The notes: a model not told the origin generated them from the letters alone. A stretch of DNA of 64,000 nt from Acholeplasmataceae bacterium UBA4853 (GCA_002399815.1 DHEJ01000003.1:28440-92439), one strand, 5' to 3'. Numbered from the stretch's first letter, positions 26,864 through 36,480 are shown. A program made the numbers and translations.

Positions 26864-27833
26864 ACTTTGTTGAGCCGCGTTCAATTAATTCAACATCCAT
26901 CACTTCATGAAGTGTGCCTAATTCCACACCACGAATGAGTCTTGTAATATTTAAGAATGCTTGTTTACCTAAAAGACTAATCGGTTGTGATATTGTTGTA
27001 AGTGGTGGGTTAATCCATGCACAAAACGGTGTGTTATCATAGCCAATGATTTGCACATCATCAGGGATTTTTCTTCCAAGTTTCTTTAAAATAGAAGAGA
27101 TGACTAGTGCTAGGGTATCAGAGTATGCAAAGATACCGTCAATATGTGGATTTGCTCTTAAGACTTGTTCGATTAATTTAGCATCAGGATTGACTAAGTC
27201 AAAGTCAAATACGTCTGCATGTAATCCATGTTTCTTAAGTTCTTTATTAAAACCTAAGGTACGTTCAATTGTGGTCATTAAAAAGCTTGGTCCTCTAAAG
27301 ATTGCGAGATTCTTAGAACCGCCCTTAATTAACCGTTTTGCAGCAAGTTCACCAGCTTTAACAGAATCTGCTGTAATTGATGGAATGGTTTCATCTAAGA
27401 TATGGTCAATGGTAATAATAGGTACTTTCATTTCATCAAGTTTACCAGCATTTTGGAAGTTTGATGCGATGATAATGCCTTCAATATTATATTGCTCGAA
27501 GAACTTGATATATTCAAGTTCACGTTCAGGGTCATCTTGTACGTTAAAGAACATAATTTTATAGCCATTTGCTTGAGCTTGAGCTTCAATGGATTCTAGT
27601 AATTCACCATAGAAGTAAGGTCCAATATGCGGAACAATGACTGCAATAATTTTAGAAGATCGATTGGTTAAACTTCTAGCTAATTGATTTGGAACAAAAC
27701 CAAGTTCGTTAATTATCTTATCAATTAATACTTTTGTTTCATCGTGTACATAACCTTTCTTGTTAATGACACGTGAAACGGTAGAAATGGATACATTAGC
27801 TTTTTTGGCAACATCTTTGATGGTTGGTTTCAT
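26862..27833 (-). CDS. LacI/GalR-family transcriptional regulator
   Basis: A 323-residue regulator. The N-terminal helix-turn-helix and hinge are TIKDVAKKANVSISTVSRVI (3-22) and LGFVPNQLARSL. The periplasmic-binding-like core follows with IIAVIVPHIGPYF, IEGIIIAS, PDDVQIIGYDNTPFC and a final TISQPISLLGKQA. It sits in reverse between glgB and the pullulanase gene, so it most likely controls alpha-glucan genes, perhaps through the cre-like site at 22430. CcpA, MalR and CytR types cannot be told apart by eye. The ATG has GAGGTAAA upstream. Confidence 0.93.
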   Translation of the reverse strand: MKPTIKDVAKKANVSISTVSRVINKKGYVHDETKVLIDKIINELGFVPNQLARSLTNRSSKIIAVIVPHIGPYFYGELLESIEAQAQANGYKIMFFNVQDDPERELEYIKFFEQYNIEGIIIASNFQNAGKLDEMKVPIITIDHILDETIPSITADSVKAGELAAKRLIKGGSKNLAIFRGPSFLMTTIERTLGFNKELKKHGLHADVFDFDLVNPDAKLIEQVLRANPHIDGIFAYSDTLALVISSILKKLGRKIPDDVQIIGYDNTPFCAWINPPLTTISQPISLLGKQAFLNITRLIRGVELGTLHEVMDVELIERGSTK

Positions 27834-27909
27834 GAGTATTTACCTCGTTTCACATTCATTTTATCACAATAATCTAAAATTATAAGAAAGAGTAAGAAAG
27901 TGAGTTTTT

Positions 27910-29859
27910 ATGAAAGCATTTATAGAAGATTTTAACTTAATTCGCATTGAATCAGATACTTACATCAATTCAATTGGTATAGAAGATTATCAATTGTACT
28001 GGTTTAAAAATGAAGGATATAATCAATATTTTAAGGTGGATAAACCTTTAGAACTCCATGAAGTTGATCATATATGGATTAACGATGTGAAGTATCCACT
28101 AGAAATAGGGATTATCACATTAACAAAAGGTTTTGATAAAAAGTATCGTTATGATGGACCATTAGGTTATATCTATCATGAAGATTATACTGAGTTTTTC
28201 GTCTTTAGTCCGGTTGCTAAAGAAATGATGGTAGTCATTGATGGATTTAGTTATCCAATGCACTATGAAAAACCGATATGGACAACAAAGATTAATAGAA
28301 ATTTAGAAAATAAAAACTATTTTTATCGTGTGAGATTAGTTGATACATTTGATACTGTAAATGATCCTTATACAGTTGCAAGTAATTTAGATGGTTCAGT
28401 CATTATTGATGGTTCTAAATTGTATCAACAAACTAATAATCACGTGAACTTAAAAAGATATACGGATGCTGTAATATATGAAGGACATATTAGAGATTTA
28501 ACATTAGAACTTGATGTAGTCCATAAAGGTACATTTTTAGGTGTTACTGAAAAAGCTACAGAGTTAGGAATGAGTGTCTTAGAATATGTAAAAGATTTAG
28601 GTGTTACACATCTACAACTCTTACCAGTATTTGATTTTTATGGTGTGGATGATATCAATAAAACATTGTCTTATAACTGGGGTTATAATCCAATGCAATA
28701 TTTTGTATTAGAAGGTTGGCTATCTAAAGACCCACAAGATGCATATTCTAGAATCAATGAATTTAGATATTTAGTTGATCAAGCTCATAAGATTAATATA
28801 GGTATTACAATGGATGTTGTGTATAACCACGTTTATGAACGTGCTTTATTCCCATATGATAAATTAGTTCCTGGTTATTTTTACCGTCACGATAAACACT
28901 TTAAACAAACACACTCTGCTTACTTAGAAAATGATATTGAAACAACAAACTATATGGTACGTCGTTTGATTGTTGATTCACTGATTCACTTTGTAGTTAA
29001 CTATAAAGTCGATGGTTTTAGATTCGATTTAATGGGTTTAATGGATGTTGACACAATGAATGAGATTAGAACACAGTTAATTAAAATTAACCCAAATATT
29101 ATGCTATATGGTGAAGGCTGGAATATGGATAATGCCTTACCTAAAAAACTTCGTAGTAATATGAATAATCAACATTTAATGGATGGTATTGGACACTTTA
29201 ACGATTTTTATAGAAATATATTCAAAGGTGCATTACATACAAAGAATTTAGGGTTTGCTACCGGTAGTAAAACCTTAGATCAAGAAGCATCACTTGGTTT
29301 AGTCGGTTCACCACATATGTTTACAACACCGGAAAAATCATTAAATTATGTAGAATGTCACGATAACTTAACCTTATTTGATACCTTAGAATTTAATTAT
29401 CAAAAAACGAGTGTTAAGCAAATCTATCAAGATTTAGCAAACCATTTAATTGCTATTTCGATTGGTGTTCCTTTTTATCATGCTGGTCAAGAAATGTATC
29501 GTACGAAATTAGGCGTGGAAAATTCATATAAAAGTAGTGATGACATTAATTCTATTAAGTGGTATCATTATAATAGCATTTCGAAATTCAAAAAAATCTT
29601 AAATATCAGAAAGAAATATAGTATTTATCGTAGTGATATGTATTTAAAAAAAGGTGTTAAAGCTTATGCAATTGATCATTATGTATACTATGAACTACAA
29701 ACAAAGAAGTATACTTTAGCACATTATATTAAAAATGATTTTGAAAAAACAACATTACCAAATGATGGGTCAATCATTTTTAGTTCACAAAGTGTGTCAA
29801 GAAAAGATGGATTCATTTTTGTAGATAAACCTGGTGTTTATATCATTAAGAGAAAGTAG
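27910..29859 (+). CDS. pulA: type I pullulanase (alpha-glucan debranching enzyme)
   Basis: A 649-residue GH13 enzyme that hydrolyses alpha-1,6 branch points. After an N-terminal CBM48-like segment (about 85-175, GPLGYIYHEDYTEFFVFSPVA), it has the pullulanase type I marker YNWGYNP (about 256-262), then VVYNHVY, GFRFDLMG (nucleophile D373), YGEGWNM (acid/base E402) and VECHDNLTLFD. There is no signal peptide, so it acts in the cytosol with glgP on stored glucan or imported dextrins. It begins a run of four same-strand genes with short gaps (6, 9 and 21 bases). Confidence 0.95.
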   Translation: MKAFIEDFNLIRIESDTYINSIGIEDYQLYWFKNEGYNQYFKVDKPLELHEVDHIWINDVKYPLEIGIITLTKGFDKKYRYDGPLGYIYHEDYTEFFVFSPVAKEMMVVIDGFSYPMHYEKPIWTTKINRNLENKNYFYRVRLVDTFDTVNDPYTVASNLDGSVIIDGSKLYQQTNNHVNLKRYTDAVIYEGHIRDLTLELDVVHKGTFLGVTEKATELGMSVLEYVKDLGVTHLQLLPVFDFYGVDDINKTLSYNWGYNPMQYFVLEGWLSKDPQDAYSRINEFRYLVDQAHKINIGITMDVVYNHVYERALFPYDKLVPGYFYRHDKHFKQTHSAYLENDIETTNYMVRRLIVDSLIHFVVNYKVDGFRFDLMGLMDVDTMNEIRTQLIKINPNIMLYGEGWNMDNALPKKLRSNMNNQHLMDGIGHFNDFYRNIFKGALHTKNLGFATGSKTLDQEASLGLVGSPHMFTTPEKSLNYVECHDNLTLFDTLEFNYQKTSVKQIYQDLANHLIAISIGVPFYHAGQEMYRTKLGVENSYKSSDDINSIKWYHYNSISKFKKILNIRKKYSIYRSDMYLKKGVKAYAIDHYVYYELQTKKYTLAHYIKNDFEKTTLPNDGSIIFSSQSVSRKDGFIFVDKPGVYIIKRK

Positions 29860-29865
29860 GAAACT

Positions 29866-30762
29866 ATGAATAAGAAATATTACGTTGGTATTGATGTTGG
29901 TGGAACAAATGTCCGCCTAGGTTTAGTTGATCAAGATTTGAATATTTTATTTGAAGAAAAACATCAATCAAGTAAAATAGGTAGTAAACTGGGTCAATTG
30001 GTTAAAGAGTTTGTTAGTAAATATAGCATAAACTATAAAGTAGAAGCAATCTCCATGGGTTTTCCTGGTTTAGTTGATCAAGAAACTAGAAAGGTATTAC
30101 ATATTCCTAATCAAAAGAGCTTTGAAGGGGATTATTTAATGGCGTTAGAAAAGGAGCTAAATATACCTATTATAGTAGGTAATGATGTCAATGTCATTTT
30201 ACTATATGATGCGTTATTCTTTTCTATTGATCCTAAAAAGAGTGTACTAGGTTTTTATTTAGGTACAGGTTTTGGTAATGCCATACGAATTAAAGGGGAA
30301 TTATATCAAGGTGAATTTGGTGCTGCTGGAGAGATTGGACACGTACCGGTTTATTTAAATGGTATTGATTATCAAGCGGATAAACAAAATGATTTAGAGT
30401 CAATTGTTTCTGGATTTAATTTAATTGAAATCCATAAAAAACACTTTAGTCAAACACCTTTTGAAGATATATTTAAAAAGCATTTTGATGCTAAAGAAAT
30501 TCAAAATTATCTACATATTTTAGCCTTTTATATTGCTACTGAAATGACTATACTTGATATTTCTACCATTATTTTAGGTGGTGGTGTCATTATGAGTGAA
30601 CAGTTCCCTAAAGATTATTTAGAAACATTAATTAAGAAAAACCTTTTTGCTGAATTGACTAAAAAGAACTTTAAAGCATATTATGCATTACCTCAAGTGA
30701 ATTCAGGTATTCTTGGTGCTGTTATTTATGCAAAAAACATACTAGACAAAAAAGCAGCATAA
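29866..30762 (+). CDS. ROK-family sugar kinase lacking the zinc-binding cysteines
   Basis: A 298-residue kinase. It has the phosphate-1 loop GIDVGGTNVRLGLVD (8-22), the catalytic Asp in VGNDVNV (about 104-110), FYLGTGFGNAI and GEFGAAGEIGHVPVYLNG (about 148-165), which carries the ROK His. The usual CxCGxxGC zinc motif that follows is replaced by DYQADKQNDLES, and the whole protein contains no Cys. Glucose released by pullulanase and hydrolases is a sensible substrate, but allose- or N-acyl-hexosamine-type ROK kinases share the GHxP segment. Six bases after pulA. Confidence 0.88.
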   Translation: MNKKYYVGIDVGGTNVRLGLVDQDLNILFEEKHQSSKIGSKLGQLVKEFVSKYSINYKVEAISMGFPGLVDQETRKVLHIPNQKSFEGDYLMALEKELNIPIIVGNDVNVILLYDALFFSIDPKKSVLGFYLGTGFGNAIRIKGELYQGEFGAAGEIGHVPVYLNGIDYQADKQNDLESIVSGFNLIEIHKKHFSQTPFEDIFKKHFDAKEIQNYLHILAFYIATEMTILDISTIILGGGVIMSEQFPKDYLETLIKKNLFAELTKKNFKAYYALPQVNSGILGAVIYAKNILDKKAA

Positions 30763-30771
30763 GGAGTAATT

Positions 30772-31773
30772 ATGAAGGTACTTTTGTATTCACAAAAAAA
30801 TAAATTACTCGTAAGATCTGGTATTGGTCGTGCTTTTTATCATCAAAAGAAGGCACTTGAATCTATTGGTGTTGAATATACTGTTGATCCAAATGATACA
30901 TTTGATTTAGTTCATGTAAATATTGCTCATTCAAGAAAAATCAAACAGTTTAGAAAAAAATATCCAGTTATTGTTCATGGACATTCTACTGTACAAGATT
31001 TTAGAAGAAGTTTTACAGCTTGGAGATTTATTGCCCCATTTTTCTATAAACATCTTCAAAATACATACGGTGCGGCTGATTTGATTATTACACCGACTAG
31101 ATATTCTAAATTCTTAATTGAATCCATGCATGTGGTTAAAGCACCAGTGCTTGCTATTTCAAATGGTATTGATTTAGATAGTTATGAATATAAGAATGAA
31201 AAAGTAGAAGCATTTAGAAAACACTTTAATTTAACTGAAGACTCTAAAGTCGTCATTGGCGTTGGATTACTTTTTGAACGTAAAGGTATTCATGATTTTA
31301 TTGAAGTAGCTAGAACTATGCCAGAGTATACATTTATTTGGTTTGGTCATTTACCTTCATATATGACAACGCATTTTATTAAAAAGGCTATTAAAAATAA
31401 ACCGAAAAATGTAATCATGGCTGGTTATGTTGATGGTGATGTGATTAAAGGTGCATTTAGTGGCGCTAATTGTGTGTTTTTCCCTAGTTATGAAGAAACA
31501 GAAGGTATTGTTGTTCTTGAAGCACTAGCAAGTAAAACACCGATTGTTTTAAGGGATATTCCGGTTTATTATGATTGGTTATATGATAAAACACATGTAT
31601 TAAAGGGTCATAATAATTTTGAGTTTAAAAATTTGATTGAACAAACAACATCAAAAGACTTTAGTCAAATGGTTGAACGTGGTTATGATGTTGTCAAAGA
31701 AAGATCAATTGATAAAATAGGTATTGAACTTAAAAAAGCTTATGAACATGTTATTAGTGTTAAGAAGTGGTAA
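30772..31773 (+). CDS. dgs: GT4 glucolipid glycosyltransferase, probable diglucosyl-diacylglycerol synthase
   Basis: A 333-residue GT4 glycosyltransferase. The N-terminus KVLLYSQKN..VRSGIGRAFYHQ is typical of the streptococcal CpoA and Acholeplasma alDGS group, which adds the second glucose to monoglucosyl-diacylglycerol. VHGHSTVQDFRRSF lies in the acceptor half; the donor half has VIGVGLLFERKGIHDFIEV, GYVDGDVIKGAFSGA and the E-x7-E motif ETEGIVVLE (about 241-249). No membrane helix; such enzymes bind the bilayer surface through basic helices, present around RRSFTAWRF and KKAIKNKPK. Placement beside glgP/pulA links glucan breakdown to glucolipid synthesis. The family is secure; the exact product is from memory of the A. 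laidlawii enzyme. Confidence 0.82.
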   Translation: MKVLLYSQKNKLLVRSGIGRAFYHQKKALESIGVEYTVDPNDTFDLVHVNIAHSRKIKQFRKKYPVIVHGHSTVQDFRRSFTAWRFIAPFFYKHLQNTYGAADLIITPTRYSKFLIESMHVVKAPVLAISNGIDLDSYEYKNEKVEAFRKHFNLTEDSKVVIGVGLLFERKGIHDFIEVARTMPEYTFIWFGHLPSYMTTHFIKKAIKNKPKNVIMAGYVDGDVIKGAFSGANCVFFPSYEETEGIVVLEALASKTPIVLRDIPVYYDWLYDKTHVLKGHNNFEFKNLIEQTTSKDFSQMVERGYDVVKERSIDKIGIELKKAYEHVISVKKW

Positions 31774-31794
31774 AGAGATTTAAAGGGGGTAACG

Positions 31795-32592
31795 ATGGAA
31801 CATTTCACTTTAAATAATGGTATTAAAATACCTAAGGTTGGGATAGGAACAAATACGTTTGGTAAAATCGACCATAACTTTAGTGCACCAATAAATATGG
31901 AAACTAAAGAATTATTGGATGCTTTTTCTAATGGATATCGTTTAATTGATACAGCCATTATGTACCGTAATGAAATGGTGATTGGTAAGGCACTAAAAGA
32001 AACGAATATCCCAAGAGAGTTATTTATGATTACATCAAAAATAAGCGCTCGAGTTGAGTATATTAGAGATGATAATACCATTGAAGGATGGTTAAATAAC
32101 TCACTGATGCATATTGGTTCATATATAGATCTATACTTGATTCATCATCCATCAGAACAAAATGAGGAAAACCTAAGACTTTGGAAAGTACTAGAATCAT
32201 ATTATTTAAAAGGACATTTTAAAGCAATTGGAGTATCTAATTTTAATATTCAACAATTAAGTTATTTAATCAAACATGCAACCATTAAACCAATGGTTAA
32301 CCAAATTGAATCAAATCCAGCTAACTGGAATCATGAATTAATTAAGTTTTGTTTAAATAATGATATATTACCTGAAGCTTGGGGTCCACTTGATCCTGTA
32401 CCTAATAAAGAAGTACTATCAAAAATTGGTATGAAGTATCAAAAGAGTTGGGCTCAAGTTTTACTAAGATATCAAATTGAACGTGGTGTGGTAGTCATAC
32501 CAAAAAGTCATAATAAAGATCGACAATTAGAAAATATTTCTATCTTTGATTTTAAATTAGCACCTGAAGATATCCTTTTAATTGAGGGATAA
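31795..32592 (+). CDS. aldo/keto reductase
   Basis: A 265-residue AKR, slightly short for the family. It has IPKVGIGTNTFG (about 10-21), the catalytic tetrad region LIDTAIMYRNE (Asp and Tyr at about 52 and 57), FMITSKIS with the Lys, the LYLIHHP strand with His, GVSNFN, and VVIPKSHNKDRQLENISIFDF for NADPH binding. Substrate unknown. Last gene of the pulA cluster, 21 bases after the glucosyltransferase with AAAGGGGG as its ribosome binding site. Confidence 0.88.
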   Translation: MEHFTLNNGIKIPKVGIGTNTFGKIDHNFSAPINMETKELLDAFSNGYRLIDTAIMYRNEMVIGKALKETNIPRELFMITSKISARVEYIRDDNTIEGWLNNSLMHIGSYIDLYLIHHPSEQNEENLRLWKVLESYYLKGHFKAIGVSNFNIQQLSYLIKHATIKPMVNQIESNPANWNHELIKFCLNNDILPEAWGPLDPVPNKEVLSKIGMKYQKSWAQVLLRYQIERGVVVIPKSHNKDRQLENISIFDFKLAPEDILLIEG

Positions 32593-32675
32593 TTTGGGAT
32601 TAATATCTAAATTAAAAGGTTTTTAAAAGTATCATGTTATAATATTTAGAGTTTACGTCATTTTAGGAGGAAATT

Positions 32676-33962
32676 ATGAAATTTGAACGTATTAATAATA
32701 ATCATGTAAAGTTTACCTTTACAGTTACACCACATGAGTTTGAACATGCACTTGAACATGCATATGCACATATCAAAGACACCGTTGAAGTCAAAGGTTT
32801 TAGAAAAGGTCATGTCACTCAAAAAGTTTACGAACAAAAATTTGGTGAAACAGCTTTATATCCTGAGGCATTAAACCATGCGATTGGACATAAGTTTAAC
32901 GAAGCAACACTGATTAAAGAATTTAGTATTGTTTCAGATCCAACAAATATTGATTTAGATTTTGCAAACATTAAAAGAGATGAAGCTTTTGAAGTCTCAT
33001 TTGAAGTAGCAATCAAACCTGAAGTTACTTTAGGTAATTATAAAGGTGTTGAAGTTAAAAAAGTTTCAGATAAGGTTTCTAAAAAAGAAGTTAAAGCTGA
33101 AATCGATGCATTATTAACTCAAAATGCAACTTTAGAACCAAAACTTGAAGGCGCACTAGAAAATGGTGATACTGCAATCTTTGATTTTGAAGGATTTGTT
33201 GATGGTGTTGCATTTGAAGGTGGAAAAGCTGAGAATTTCTCACTTAAAATCGGTAGTGGTCAATTCATTCCAGGTTTTGAAGAAGGTATGATTGGATTAA
33301 ATGTTGGAGAACAAAAGGATGTTGAAGTTGTTTTCCCAGAAGCTTACCAAGCAGAAAATCTTGCTGGTAAACAAGCAATCTTTAAAGTGGTTTTACATGA
33401 GATCAAATCATCGGTTGGTGCTGAATTAAATGACGAATGGGTTAAATCATTAAACCGTCCTGGTGTTGAAACAGTAGAAGCATTAGAAAAATCAATTTTA
33501 GAATCATTAACTGAAGACAAAGTTAAAGAAGCAAAAAATGAATTAACCGATGCAGTATTAAAAGTTGTTGTTGAAAATGCAACAGTTGATGTGCCACAAG
33601 AAATGTTTGATTCTGAAATCGAAAACTTCAAGAAGAATGTCGAAGAACAAGCAAAACAATACCAATTAGACTTAGATACATTTATTCAATTATCAGGTTT
33701 AACAAAAGAATTGTTTGAAGAACAAGCTAAATCTCAAGCACAACGTCGTGTATTACAATCCTTAGTGGTTGAAGCGGTTGCTAAAAAAGAAGGTTTAGGT
33801 GCAACAGATGATGAACTTGCTAAACGTTATGAAGCATTAGCAAATCATTATAAGATGAAAGTTGATGAGATTAAAAAGTATATTAATGATGAATTAGTTA
33901 CTAATGATATCGCATTTGAAAAAGCAGTCGACTTCTTAGTAGAAAACGCAATTCAAAAATAA
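32676..33962 (+). CDS. tig: trigger factor (ribosome-associated chaperone and prolyl isomerase)
   Basis: A 428-residue trigger factor. It has an N-terminal ribosome-binding domain with VKGFRKGHVTQKVYEQKFG (GFRxGxxP-type loop, about 38-56; the usual Pro is Thr here), a central FKBP domain (about 145-235) with FDFEGFVDGVAFEGGKAENF and FIPGFEEGMIG, and a C-terminal helical chaperone domain. AGGAGG precedes the ATG, and TGT-TATAAT (32635-32643) gives an extended -10. A terminator follows at 33975, so it is a single-gene unit. Confidence 0.95.
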   Translation: MKFERINNNHVKFTFTVTPHEFEHALEHAYAHIKDTVEVKGFRKGHVTQKVYEQKFGETALYPEALNHAIGHKFNEATLIKEFSIVSDPTNIDLDFANIKRDEAFEVSFEVAIKPEVTLGNYKGVEVKKVSDKVSKKEVKAEIDALLTQNATLEPKLEGALENGDTAIFDFEGFVDGVAFEGGKAENFSLKIGSGQFIPGFEEGMIGLNVGEQKDVEVVFPEAYQAENLAGKQAIFKVVLHEIKSSVGAELNDEWVKSLNRPGVETVEALEKSILESLTEDKVKEAKNELTDAVLKVVVENATVDVPQEMFDSEIENFKKNVEEQAKQYQLDLDTFIQLSGLTKELFEEQAKSQAQRRVLQSLVVEAVAKKEGLGATDDELAKRYEALANHYKMKVDEIKKYINDELVTNDIAFEKAVDFLVENAIQK

Positions 33963-33974
33963 GCATATAAAAAT

Positions 33975-34005
33975 AGCCTCTGATGGATTAGTCAGAGGCT
34001 TTAGT
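33975..34005 (+). terminator. terminator after tig
   Basis: AGCCTCTGA (33975-33983) pairs perfectly with TCAGAGGCT (33992-34000). The tail TTAGTTTCT is only moderately T-rich. Confidence 0.8.
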
Positions 34006-34044
34006 TTCTATATTTATCTAAAAAATTGTAAATTATGTTAAAAA

Positions 34045-34071
34045 TTGGCACTCAAGCGTTATGATTGCTGA
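34045..34071. promoter_or_regulatory. CIRCE-like HrcA operator upstream of lon
   Basis: TTGGCACTC, nine bases, GATTGCTGA. Against the CIRCE consensus TTAGCACTC-N9-GAGTGCTAA it matches 8 of 9 and 7 of 9 with exact spacing. It abuts the -35 of the lon promoter. CIRCE before lon is known in other mollicutes, and hrcA is encoded in this window. Confidence 0.72.
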
Positions 34072-34099
34072 TTGACAATTTTGTATTATAATATATAAT
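34072..34099 (+). promoter_or_regulatory. promoter of lon
   Basis: TTGACA (34072-34077), 16-base spacer and TATAAT (34094-34099): both hexamers perfect. A second TATAAT at 34087 is too close to the -35 to be used with it. Confidence 0.8.
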
Positions 34100-34133
34100 A
34101 TAGATTATATAATAAAGAAAGGGATGAAGACAT

Positions 34134-36443
34134 ATGGAATTACAAACAAGTTTACCTGCAGTTGTTGTTCGTGGCATCGTTCCGATACCGAATAATGACT
34201 TTAGAATAGAAGTCGGTAGAAAAGTATCCCTAAGGGCTGTAGAAGAATCAGAAAAGAGTTTTTCATCATATGTATTAATACTTGTCCAAAAAAATCCTTT
34301 AATTGAAAACCCAACCACATCAGATTTAGAATCTTATGGTGTTTTAGCTAAAGTTGCAATGAAAATCAAGTTACCGAATGACAATTATAAGATTAAGTTT
34401 AATATTGTTTCAAGAGTTAAAGTGAAAGAATATTTTTTAACTGATCCATATTTTGTGGCTGATTACGAAGAGGTTTCTACGTCATTTGGAAATGTTGAAG
34501 AAGAAGCAACATTACTTAAGATGATTACACAAGAAACTATTGCACATTCAAATCAATTATTGAATAATGCTCAACAAATAACTGAACAAATTCAGTCTGG
34601 TTTAACATCGGATAAAATATCGGATATTCTTGGATACAATTTAAGAATTAATGATGTTGAAAAGTATAAATATTTGGCGGAACTTAATTTAAATAGTCGC
34701 TTAAAATTGATTTTAGAAGACATCAATAAATTAAAGATGATTGCTGATTTAGAACAACGCATCAATGATGATGTTAAAAAGGCAATTGATGAAAATCAAA
34801 AAGAATACTATCTTAGAGAAAAAATGCGTGCGATTCAAAATGAATTAGGTGACAAAGCGAAAAAAGAAGATGAGATTGATGCACTTCGTGAAGCGATTCA
34901 AAAAGCTCAAATGCCTAAACAAATAGAAGAAAAAGCACTTCAAGAATTATCTCGTTACCAATCAACACCATCAGCTATGGCTGAAAGTCAAATTATTAAG
35001 ACATATCTTGATTTCTTAGTGGCATTGCCATGGAAGAATGCAAGTACAGACTTAAATGATTTACAAAAGGTTCAATCTAATTTAGATAAGAATCATTATG
35101 GCTTAGAAAAAGTTAAAGAACGTATTATTGAATATCTAGCAGTTAAGATTATGACAAATCGTAATCCACAGACTATTCTATGTCTATCAGGTCCTCCAGG
35201 GGTTGGTAAGACATCACTTGCTATTTCAATTGCTGAAGCACTAGGCAGAAAGTTTGTTAAACAATCACTTGGTGGTGTTAAAGATGAATCTGAAATTAGA
35301 GGTCACAGACGTACTTACGTTGGTGCGATGCCAGGTCGTATTTTAAAAGGTATGAAGGATGCAGGTACAATCAATCCGGTATTCTTATTAGATGAAATTG
35401 ATAAAATGGCATCTGATTATCGAGGAGATCCAGCTTCTGCAATGTTGGAAGTATTAGACCCTGAACAAAACGCTAAGTTTAGTGATCACTATTTAGAAGA
35501 AAGCTATGATTTATCTCAAGTACTATTTATTACAACAGCAAACTACTTAGAAAATGTTCCAGCACCATTAAGAGATAGAATGGAAATTGTTGAATTATCA
35601 AGTTATACTGAACATGAAAAGATTCAAATTGCTAAAAATCATTTACTTGAAAAGCAATTGATTGCTCATGGTCTTGAAAAAGATAAGTTTAGTATTGATG
35701 ATGAATCCATTTACTTTATTGTAAGACATTACACTAGAGAAGCTGGTGTCAGAGAATTAAACAGATATATCGGCTCATTAGTACGTAAAGCTATTAAAGA
35801 AATCTTGATGAAAAAGGTTGATAAAGTAGCAATTACTAAAGCAAATATCGAAAACTATATTGGTAAACCAAGATTTGCACATAATTTAGTTGATGAAAAG
35901 GAACAAATTGGTGTCGTCACTGGACTAGCATATACTGCCTTTGGTGGAGATACTTTACCAGTTGAAGTTACTTACTATAAAGGTAAGGGTCAATTAGTAT
36001 TAACTGGTAAGTTAGGTGATGTTATGAAAGAATCTGCAATTACTGCATTATCTTTTGTTAAATCACATGCTACTGAGTTTAATATTGATCCAACAATCTT
36101 TGAATCTAACGATTTCCACGTCCATGTACCAGAAGGTGCAGTACCTAAAGATGGTCCATCAGCAGGTATTACTATGGCAACAGCAATTATGTCTGCTGCA
36201 ACCCATAAGTTTGTTAGAAAAGACTTAGGTATGACCGGTGAAATTACATTACGTGGTTATGTCTTACCAATTGGTGGATTAAAAGAAAAAGCAATTGCTG
36301 CACATCGAAGTGGATTAAAAACCATTTTAATACCGAAAGAAAACATTAGAGATATTGAAGATATTCCTCAAGAAGTTAGAGATCAATTAACCATTGTCCC
36401 GGTTGAAAAAGTTTCTGATGTATTCACGCGTGCATTACTATAA
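34134..36443 (+). CDS. lon: ATP-dependent protease Lon
   Basis: A 769-residue Lon A protease that degrades damaged and regulatory proteins in the cytosol. It has an N-terminal LON substrate domain (about 8-200), AAA+ module with GPPGVGKT Walker A and VFLLDEIDKM Walker B, sensor-2 region, and protease domain with the Ser-Lys dyad S676 (DGPSAG) and K719 (GGLKEK). Full length. Expression should be heat-inducible through the CIRCE-like site that touches its -35. A terminator follows. Confidence 0.97.
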   Translation: MELQTSLPAVVVRGIVPIPNNDFRIEVGRKVSLRAVEESEKSFSSYVLILVQKNPLIENPTTSDLESYGVLAKVAMKIKLPNDNYKIKFNIVSRVKVKEYFLTDPYFVADYEEVSTSFGNVEEEATLLKMITQETIAHSNQLLNNAQQITEQIQSGLTSDKISDILGYNLRINDVEKYKYLAELNLNSRLKLILEDINKLKMIADLEQRINDDVKKAIDENQKEYYLREKMRAIQNELGDKAKKEDEIDALREAIQKAQMPKQIEEKALQELSRYQSTPSAMAESQIIKTYLDFLVALPWKNASTDLNDLQKVQSNLDKNHYGLEKVKERIIEYLAVKIMTNRNPQTILCLSGPPGVGKTSLAISIAEALGRKFVKQSLGGVKDESEIRGHRRTYVGAMPGRILKGMKDAGTINPVFLLDEIDKMASDYRGDPASAMLEVLDPEQNAKFSDHYLEESYDLSQVLFITTANYLENVPAPLRDRMEIVELSSYTEHEKIQIAKNHLLEKQLIAHGLEKDKFSIDDESIYFIVRHYTREAGVRELNRYIGSLVRKAIKEILMKKVDKVAITKANIENYIGKPRFAHNLVDEKEQIGVVTGLAYTAFGGDTLPVEVTYYKGKGQLVLTGKLGDVMKESAITALSFVKSHATEFNIDPTIFESNDFHVHVPEGAVPKDGPSAGITMATAIMSAATHKFVRKDLGMTGEITLRGYVLPIGGLKEKAIAAHRSGLKTILIPKENIRDIEDIPQEVRDQLTIVPVEKVSDVFTRALL

Positions 36444-36452
36444 TTTTAAACG

Positions 36453-36480
36453 GAGTGTTGATAATTTCAACACTCTTTTT
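36453..36480 (+). terminator. rho-independent terminator after lon
   Basis: GAGTGTTGA (36453-36461) pairs with TCAACACTC (36467-36475), then TTTTT. Confidence 0.9.

Noticed and set aside
27046..27564. 172-codon plus-strand open frame inside the LacI-family gene
   Set aside because: It lies fully antisense to a gene with clear family motifs and shows no recognisable domain.
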